A DNA stretch of 64,000 bases from positions 525,247-589,246 of the forward strand of contig CAOLHI010003111.1 in the NCBI GenBank assembly GCA_948474755.1, written 5' to 3'. Below the pieces are notes generated by a model, which saw nothing but the letters and a program-made list of their open reading frames with translations, was not told the DNA's origin and searched no databases. The position numbers and the translations under genes are program-made. Position 1 is the stretch's first letter, and each line of letters starts with the position of its first letter. Origin of the DNA: Ctenosaura bakeri. Lineage: Eukaryota > Chordata > Lepidosauria > Squamata > Iguanidae. This document shows, in pieces, positions 57,594 through 64,000 of the stretch.

Positions 57594-57943
57594 TTAGATA
57601 AGCTCGGCTCCAGAACGATCAACTATGACATTGGCAACATAGCTGGCCCGGATCTTCATAGCTGCCAGAATGAAAAGAGAGACCTTACGAGTTACCATGG
57701 AGTCAATATCAGAAAGGAGATAGAAGATCTTTTCTAAGACAGTATTAGATTCCAAATGATGCAAAACTGATCCCAAAAATTTGGCTCTTGGATCAGAATA
57801 TAGTGGACATGAAAACAAATAGTGAGACAAATCCTCTATTTCAGGGGCCCCACAAATGCATAAGTGGAGGGCCAAAGGGATATGCAAGTATCTGCCATCA
57901 ATCACAGCAGTAGGCATGCACTGAAAACGAAGGGCTGTGATAT
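57594..57943 (-). pseudogene. Vingi-like ORF2 C-terminal domain, copy 3
   Basis: C-terminal end of ORF2, open to its stop at 57594. It shows ALRFQCMPTAVIDGRYLHIP and the Cys/His motif CICGAPEIEDLSHYLFSCPL (C-X-C, then H-X4-C), conserved in spacing with copies 1 and 2. Such motifs at the ORF2 end of I/R1/L1-type LINEs are thought to bind nucleic acid. It is separated from the RT by the inserted L1 3' end. Confidence 0.85.
57923..57940 (+). repeat. Target-site duplication, left, of the L1 inserted in ORF2
   Basis: GAAAACGAAGGGCTGTGA, repeated with one C/T difference at 58770-58787. Confidence 0.92.
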
Positions 57944-58769
57944 TGGTCATACAATTCAACTGGACTCTTGGGAGCAGAGTTGGAAAAAGACAAACAAATT
58001 TACGGTTGCCCAGAATCTAAAAGAGAACTATTATAAAATGTTTTATAGATGGTATTTGACACCAGATAAATTACAAAAGATTTACAATTCAGGTACCGGG
58101 CTTTGTTGGAAATGTTTAAAAGAGGTGGGTACGATATATCATATGTGGTGGACATGCCCAAAGGTCAAGAAATATTGGACTGAGATACATAACAGGATTT
58201 GCGAAATAATGAAGCTACAATTTCCTATGACTCCTGAATTGTATTTGTTAAATATGACAGATTTAGTAGATGGTATGAATATAAAGAAATATTGGAGAAT
58301 ATTATTATATATGATAACAACTGCACGTATTGAATACGCTAAGGTATGGAAAACACAGCAAATACCTACAATAGAACAATGGTTGGGAACCTTTATTGAA
58401 AATAAAGACATAGTCTCTCAAAGACTGAAAGGGAAATCAGATGATGAAATTCAGAAAGAATGGCAAATTGTAGGTGATTGCTGGGTGACCTTTGATAGAA
58501 GTCTATAATTCATGGTAATATGTGGAAAAAATTCATTGTGATGATTACGGCAGATATCATGAAGCAGGAATATGGTAATGGAAATGCTATGTACTAACGT
58601 GTAAAATGGCTGAAAAATGCAGTACAATGATATAACAATGTTAAGAGATTTTGGGAATGAAGTCTAGATCAGTTTGGAAGATTCAAGAAATAATTCATGT
58701 GAAATAGCAATAATAAATGGTTGTTTTAATTGTGAAACTTTAATAAAATGATATTATAAAAAAAAGAAA
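57941..58769 (+). mobile_element. L1 3' end inserted in the Vingi-like ORF2
   Basis: A 5'-truncated L1 of 829 bp with ORF2 C-terminus open from its start to 58505 (KFTVAQNLKENYYKMFYRWY, knuckle CWKCLKEVGTIYHMWWTCPK, WRILLYMITTARIEYAKVWK), a short 3' UTR and an A-rich tail at 58757-58769. The 18-bp duplication with a single mismatch and the undamaged 185-codon frame make it one of the younger insertions here. Confidence 0.93.
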
Positions 58770-58789
58770 GAAAATGAAGGGCTGTGAAA

Positions 58790-60961
58790 GCTTGCCTAAG
58801 CTTTAGGAAGGTAAGCTTTGTCAAATAAATGGCCCTTTGATGGTCAGGTTTGTAGAATTTGTACCATTTAGAGAAATTAGAATTGTTGATAGCCTGTCTG
58901 TCTGATTGAGCGGCATGATGGAAGAAATTATCCCGGAGCTTCTCTTTGGAATTCAAGATAAGAAAGTTGTCAGATAGGCTAGGATACCATTCAAGCAACT
59001 TATGGTATCTTGACATACATTTAGATAACTGTTTGAAACATAACTTGGGAAAAGCTCTAACTGAAGAATCTTTAACTATTCTCCAATAATTAGATAGAGC
59101 CAAATGAATACGGGCTCTGATGGATGGAAACCCAACCTCTGCCTGAACCAAAGCTGCTGGGGTACCTGGTGGGAGTCTTAGCAATTTCTTTAAAAAGGTA
59201 TTCTGGAAGGATTCCAGTTTAGATATGTGAGAATCGCCCCATCCCCATACAGCAGCACCATAGAGAATCTGAGCAATAACTTTGCTTTGGAATATTTTTA
59301 GTGCTGGCACAACCAGGTGACCCCCAGCAATATCAAAAAGTCTGAGAATTGCCCCGATAGATCTCAAGGCTACTGCTTTGGTGGCTTCTATATGGGGCTT
59401 CCATGAGAGATTTTCTGTGAAATGAACACCAAGATATTTGAATTCTCAGCATTGTTCAATCTGGTGGCCATTAATAGACCATTGGAAAGGAAAATGTCTT
59501 TTCCCAAAAACCATCACCTTTGTTTTAGAGTAATTAATATTCAACTTTTCTTTAGAACAGAAAACACTAAGCTTTGAAAGCAGCCTTTTTAAACCTACAC
59601 GGGTGAGTGATATTAGAACCATGTCATTGGCATATAACAAGATAGAAATCTTTTTTGAACCAACAGAGGGTGGAAAAAATTCTGGGCCTGACAAAGCTGG
59701 AATTATGTCATTAAGGTATAGATTAAAGAGTAAAGGTGCCAGCAAGCAACCTTGTTTGACTCCTTTATTTGTGTGAATAGGAGCTGTTAATGAACCGGAG
59801 ATACCTACTCTTATTGCAGAAGTTGTATTAGAATAAAGTTCCTTGATTAGGAACAACAGGCGAGAATCTATATTAGTGTTAGCCAATTTATGCCACAACA
59901 GGTTTCTATCAATAGAGTCAAAGGCAGCTGCTAAATCGACAAAGGCAACAAATAAATGTTTGGTAGGGCCCAAAACACTTTGCTGTGCTAAAAAGTAGAG
60001 GGTCAGGCAGTGATCAATAGTGCCTTGATCTTTCCTAAAGCCAGCCTGTTCAGGGTGAATGACATGATTGGTAGTTTCCTAGTCTTCTAGTTTATTTAAC
60101 ACATATTTACTGTATAACTTGGAGTCGATATCCAAGAGGCTGATAGGCCAGTAGTTATTGGGATCTTGCTTATCTCCCTTCTTATAGATGGGAACAACTA
60201 TACTCTGTTTCCAGCCTGTTGGGATTGTGCCTGTATTGTTAATCTGGGTAAACACTTTTGCTAGTATAGGGGCCCACCACTCGGGGAAACATTTAAAGAT
60301 TTCAGAGGGCATCATATTTTCCCCTGGTGCCTTACTCAAAGTGAGAGCTGCAATTAACTTCTTTACCTCCGACATGGATACAGGTGGCCAAAAAGGCAAG
60401 CAGACAGTCTTCAAGATGAGTGAAGGGTAGTTCTCTATGGATGTAGCTCCATAAAGCCCACTGAAATGGGTATGCCATTCTTGCGATGGAATTTGTCCAA
60501 TAATAATTGATATAATTACATGCATACCAATGGAAACAATGTCCCAAAACTGCTTCTCGTTCTTGCTCTTCACAGCTAGGGCCAAATGACTCCATTGTGT
60601 TCTAAGTATCTTTTTTTGTTTGTTTTAGGAGTGCCTTATAGGATGACCTCATGACTGCTAAGGTGTTGAGGGTACTAGTATTTTTATCTTTAAGTACCTG
60701 TTGGGAGAAATCCATTAATGCTTTCTGGGCAGCTCTACATTCTAGATCAAACCATCTATTGGTTATTACCCTATTCGGACTAAAATGCTTATTGCAAACC
60801 AATTTGGGTCTCAAATTTTTAATGATGGTTTGATAAACGTGTAAGATGTCTGACTTAGCAACTAAGATGTCTTCACGGAGGGCTTTGAGAGTGTTGCTTT
60901 CAAATAGCTGAACTATAGAAGCACTCAGATTAATTGACCATCGTATTTTCTGCTCTCCCAC
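58790..60961 (-). pseudogene. Vingi-like ORF2 linker and reverse transcriptase, copy 3, degenerate
   Basis: The linker has NRWFDLECRAAQKAL (about 60715-60760). RT blocks: SKAPGENMMPSEIFK (60300-60345), IVVPIYKKGDKQDPNNYWPI (60140-60200), FVAFVDLAAAFDSID (motif A, about 59910-59955), GVKQGCLLAPLLFNLYLND (59720-59780), LLYANDMVLIS at about 59615-59650, where YADD is YAND so the first catalytic Asp is lost. A long thumb region (59367-58790) ends at the L1. Frameshifts near 60600, 60075 and 59440 break the frame. Confidence 0.9.
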
Positions 60962-61795
60962 TCAGATTCCATTTAGGTTTTGAGGGTGGTACGTGGGGAG
61001 ACACGTTTCAAAATTAAATAACAATAACAAAGGAAAATGGTCACTTTCAGACCTACTGGTAACTTCCAGACTATGAATAACAGTAAGCAGGTTAGCAAAA
61101 ACTGCAATATAATCAACTGTACTAGCTCCTCTATTGGTGACATAGGTATAGGCACCCAACGTTATGTCATAATGAGATCCATTAAGGCATTGCAGATGGT
61201 GCAGAGAAAGGATCTCTAAAAACCTCAGACCTGACTTGTTTGTTCTAGTATCTTGGGTGACCCTGGCAACCGATATATCTTGTGAGACCTGGCCAGAGTT
61301 AGTACCTTCCAGATGTTTCGGCCCCACCCCAGTCCTCGCATTGAAGTCTCCGCACAGCAGGGTTTTTGTGTAGGGATATTGATGTTCTAGAAGGCTGAAG
61401 GTTTCTGATAAATGATTCCAGATGCTATTCGGACCTGAGCGTTTGGATAGGCTGGGTGGAATGTACACATTTATACAAATAAGAAAACCAAAATGTCTAC
61501 TCTTGATAAGCAGAGCCTGTATACATTGTGGGTAGAGAGTGACCAATGGTTGAATATCCACTTGCAAGTCAACTGATACAAATATAGTGAGTCCGCCACT
61601 ACCATGGCCTCTAGCGCTTTTTTTAACGGCCGGGACAGAAAATGAGCGGAATCCAAGGAGTACCGGTAAATTAGAGCCATGAGCCCATGTCTCTTGCAAA
61701 CATAAAAATTTAAACTTTTGTAAATAAGTTGCAAAAGCTGCATCATGGAACTTATTCAACCAGCCCATAATATTCCAAGATAGCAAGTTTAATTG
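60962..61795 (-). pseudogene. Vingi-like ORF2 APE endonuclease, copy 3
   Basis: Open endonuclease domain of about 277 codons directly after the ORF1 stop, in the same frame. Motifs: LLSWNIMGWLNKF, LCLQETWAHG, LICINVYIPP, LLCGDFNARTGVG (GDFN intact), STVDYIAVF and SRSESDHFPLLL (SDH intact). All usual APE catalytic residues (Asn of WN, Glu of QET, Asp and Asn of GDFN, His of SDH) are present. It ends at a TGA (60962-60964), which looks like a mutation of a sense codon, since the linker continues in frame. No ATG precedes SWN. Confidence 0.9.
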
Positions 61796-61798
61796 TCA
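61784..61798 (-). promoter_or_regulatory. ORF1/ORF2 junction: single stop in a readthrough-like context
   Basis: Minus strand reads TGA CAA TTA AAC TTG. The TGA is followed by CAATTA, which fits CARYYA, the six-base context known from tobacco mosaic virus readthrough. ORF2 continues in frame, with no ATG before its conserved start SWN. Readthrough is inferred, not shown. Confidence 0.5.
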
Positions 61799-63190
61799 GG
61801 CTGGTACAGTTAGATCAGTGTCCTCCCAAGTATCTGCAGATTCTGTTTGCACCAGGGCTTTTTGGTAGAGAGACAACTCTTTCAAGGTAACTGTGTTTTT
61901 AACCTTCTTTGGTTCCAAAGGTTGTGTTGAAATTAGAGTTGTCAGGTTGTCCTGGTCCATTACTAATAAATCGTTGATACAACCCCCGGCCAGATCTCTT
62001 CCAACATGAGGGACTTCATCTGTCATTACTAAATTTACCAGAGGATTGGCCAGCTCTTTGATGGTACACAGCATGTTTTTGAGGTCGTCCAGTCTAGAGG
62101 TGATGTCTATATGTTCTTCATTAATAGTTGATTCATCTTGGCCCACCAGTTGCTTCTCTATTTCCATGCTGGAAGTTTTGGGTGGTCCAAGTTGTGGCAT
62201 GATCTGGCTAGAAGTTTCTTTGGATGATAACAAGCCAATGTTCCTTTCCTCAATAGGCATCCTATTACTGCACTTAGGGTTAATTAAAGAGGTAATAGCC
62301 AAGTCTCTATAGACTCGAACTGGTGTTATTTGATAGCTGGACAAAAAACCCTTCATTTTCATCAGCATGAGAGGAATTGTGGATTGTTTGAATGTTAGCA
62401 CAATTCTCTTATGAGCAGAAATACTAGGAAGCCAGTCCACAACGAGCATGTTGATACTATGAGGGTGTATGTGTAAAAGTTGGCTCAAAGAAAGTCTAAT
62501 AGCTCTAACAGACCTCCATCTGCCATTGTTTATTCTGTTGTAAGTGATTTGCAGCATAACTTGGTTTGTTTGTAAAATCCTATTGCCTTTCCCTTTTTCC
62601 AGCTCCATAGAAGCCACTGGTAAGCTGCTCCTTGGGACTTTATTCCTGTTCTTTTTACACTCCAGCTTGTCTTCCTTGTTGAGCCCTGAGCTACTGGGTT
62701 GACCCAAGCCATCTTTTAAAGATGTGTGTTTTTGTATGAAGTTATCAAAGGAGAGTTTGAGAAGCTTCATTTGGTTATTATTTTTTTCTAAACGTTCATA
62801 GATAGAAATAACAGTATGGGCTGTTAAGAGACATTGTTTGGTCACAAAATCTGGAGGATATACTTGATGTTCTGTGAGCTGTTCCTTCTCAGTAATGAGC
62901 AATTCCTCAAGGACAGACTCGCCTGTCTCTTTTGGCTCTACGGATACTCCTTTCTGATAAGCTGACAAATCATTGCCAAGATTTTTAAAAGACACAGATA
63001 AAGACTCGTCCTCATTACCCAAAGCTGAAAAACTATTGGTATTGGTAATTGTAAAATTTGAGGTACTCACATTTCTCTTTCTCTTTCTCTTTCTCTCACA
63101 GGCATGCAGTTCATCTATCTTAAGTTGTTTGGAAGCCTTGCTGTGCTTGGCTGTCTCTGGGCTTGTTCTAGAACGTTTTTTCTTTCCCAT
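61796..63190 (-). CDS. Vingi-like ORF1, intact 464-codon frame
   Basis: The only long uninterrupted element ORF in the window. True ATG at 63190-63188. The N-terminus is very basic (MGKKKRSRT and ERKRKRKRN, a likely nuclear-localisation signal and RNA contact). About residues 205-300 form a compact domain (QTNQVMLQITYN, INMLVVDWLPSIS, KRIVLTFKQSTIPLMLM, YQITPVRVYRD) that looks like an alpha/beta RNA-binding fold; no CCHC knuckle is present. The acidic C-terminal third ends TWEDTDLTVPA. It stops at TGA 61796-61798, with ORF2 in the same frame immediately after. The presumed role is as chaperone or RNP protein of the LINE. Whether it is still expressed is unknown. Confidence 0.85.
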   Translation of the reverse strand: MGKKKRSRTSPETAKHSKASKQLKIDELHACERKRKRKRNVSTSNFTITNTNSFSALGNEDESLSVSFKNLGNDLSAYQKGVSVEPKETGESVLEELLITEKEQLTEHQVYPPDFVTKQCLLTAHTVISIYERLEKNNNQMKLLKLSFDNFIQKHTSLKDGLGQPSSSGLNKEDKLECKKNRNKVPRSSLPVASMELEKGKGNRILQTNQVMLQITYNRINNGRWRSVRAIRLSLSQLLHIHPHSINMLVVDWLPSISAHKRIVLTFKQSTIPLMLMKMKGFLSSYQITPVRVYRDLAITSLINPKCSNRMPIEERNIGLLSSKETSSQIMPQLGPPKTSSMEIEKQLVGQDESTINEEHIDITSRLDDLKNMLCTIKELANPLVNLVMTDEVPHVGRDLAGGCINDLLVMDQDNLTTLISTQPLEPKKVKNTVTLKELSLYQKALVQTESADTWEDTDLTVPA

Positions 63191-63555
63191 TTAAAACTGT
63201 CGTAGCTTCTTATAAAAATACAAGAATAAACAAAAGCCCAATGAGCTCAAAAACCCATGGGGTGTTAAAATCCCAAGGAATTAGTAGTTCTTGGTTTTCA
63301 TTCAAGCTAGAAGAAGTGCTGGTAGGCAAGGCAGCTAGTAGTAGGCCCAGAGGAGGAGATAATGGGAGTGCAAGAATTTCCCAAAACAAAACAAATAAAG
63401 ATAAGCAATGCCGCACCTCAATATGGCCACAGTCAACTAAAAAACATTTTAAACCAGACAAGACACGGTGGAGGAATTAAAATTTAAGATAAAAGATTAA
63501 AAGCTAAAAAGTAAATAGATGGTAACAGAGCCAGTTAAAACACCACCTATCGTGC

Positions 63556-63576
63556 CGCGCCATCTTCTCCCCCTCC
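63556..63576 (-). promoter_or_regulatory. 5' terminus of Vingi-like copy 3 with AAGATGGC motif
   Basis: The minus strand begins GGGAGGGGGAGAAGATGGCG. The YY1-type core AAGATGGC is at the same offset from the element start as in copy 1, although most of the 5' UTR is different. Confidence 0.55.
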
Positions 63577-63587
63577 CAGAGAATATA
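63577..63587 (+). repeat. Target-site duplication, right, of Vingi-like copy 3
   Basis: CAGAGAATATA, matching 56529-56539. Confidence 0.92.
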
Positions 63588-63785
63588 ATTATCCTTTTGA
63601 CTTGGTTTTGAATCCTATGGTCAGTCCTGATTACACTAGACCCACTGAATCACTGGAATTTATTTCTCTCCATTGAATAATTTATTCAGTGAACCTACTC
63701 AGTTGGGCCTGAGAAATATGTTTTCCCAAAAGGTGGTGGATTTTGAGGTCCTCCAGCAGTGTCAGCATCTCCTTAGAGAGATATA

Positions 63786-64000
63786 GAATTAAAGCTCAAA
63801 GGAGGCCTGTAGCAGTGGGGGGTTAACCATGGGATCTTTTCACCTGTATATACTGGTACTAACTGCAAGACACCAGCTAAGAATCAAAAGAATGCTTTAT
63901 TGAGGAATTCACAGACACATACAAGCAATCAAGCAATCTCACAAATTGCACAAAGTCTAGTGAAGGAAAAGGAGAGAAACATTGGATAATGAGAGATTTT
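63786..64000 (-). mobile_element. Endogenous retrovirus LTR running off the window edge
   Basis: Aligns with the left part of the LTR at 1885-2815: GGCCTGTAGCAGTGGGGGGT, GGATCTTTTCACCTGTATAT, TACTGGTACTA, and CTTTATTGAGGAATTCACAG with a minus-strand CAATAAA. The left border is approximate and the rest lies beyond 64000. Confidence 0.75.

Larger units (their letters stand above)
56540..63576 (-). mobile_element. Full-length Vingi/I-like LINE (copy 3) with two nested insertions
   Basis: Bounded by an 11-bp perfect duplication. Without the LTR (56703-57536) and the L1 (57941-58787, counting one target repeat) the element is about 5.35 kb, close to copy 1. Order on the minus strand: 5' UTR of about 385 bases starting with AGGGGGAGAAGATGGC, intact ORF1 (63190-61796), ORF2, short 3' UTR with AATAAATTGA and a TTGACTGATTGATTAATG tail (56540-56557). 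It differs from copy 1 enough to be another subfamily. Confidence 0.9.

Overview
The window reads as intergenic DNA from a squamate reptile (lizard or snake) that consists almost entirely of transposable elements. The evidence is the mixture of families: CR1, AT-rich L1, an L2-like LINE, an APE-type LINE that looks Vingi/I-like, a Ty1/copia element, several kinds of retroviral and Ty3-like LTR, and short tRNA-derived repeats ending in a BovB-type tail, as in Sauria SINEs. No host protein-coding gene, rRNA gene or functional tRNA gene could be supported. Species cannot be fixed from the sequence alone.

Layout. 1-1884: two CR1 fragments in opposite orientation. 1885-11097: the 3' part of a minus-strand endogenous retrovirus (LTR plus an env-like region), split by a full-length L1 (3478-9517, 15-bp target duplication). 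11098-14680: an L1 fragment carrying a solo retroviral LTR. 14681-16200: minus-strand CR1. 16324-21515: a full-length Vingi-like LINE on the minus strand. 21525-26590: mostly old unassigned DNA with SINEs, small CR1 pieces and one LTR. 26593-32090: a retroviral LTR split by a three-part CR1 cluster in alternating orientation. 32785-33706: another solo LTR. 34485-38820: an L1 with its own 5' end and two LTR insertions. 38835-41893: an L2-like LINE holding a solo LTR. 41894-47843: an L1 split by a second L1, which itself contains a Vingi-like fragment and a very GC-rich solo LTR. 47940-53260: a complete copia element with two LTRs. 54276-55999: two solo LTRs. 56540-63576: a second full-length Vingi-like LINE, interrupted by an L1 3' end and a retroviral LTR. 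63786-64000: the edge of another LTR.

The window is best read as an insertion history. Target-site duplications visible by eye fix the borders and order of many events: 15 bp for L1 at 3478, 16 bp for L1 at 42785, 18 bp with one mismatch for L1 at 57941, 9-13 bp for the Vingi-like copies, 4 bp for retroviral LTRs and 5 bp for copia and Ty3-like LTRs. All ORF2/pol copies are broken, so these are relics and not active elements. One open frame stands out: the 464-codon ORF1 of the Vingi-like copy at 61796-63190.

The strongest candidate for undescribed biology is that Vingi-like LINE. In both full-length copies ORF1 and ORF2 lie in the same frame. In the better copy a single TGA separates them, followed directly by CAATTA, which fits the CARYYA readthrough context. 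Neither copy has an ATG before the conserved endonuclease start (SWN), so ORF2 may be made as a readthrough fusion. A second candidate is a group of three 5-bp-TSD LTRs that each carry an acidic reading frame entering U3 in the same phase from the first bases of the LTR.
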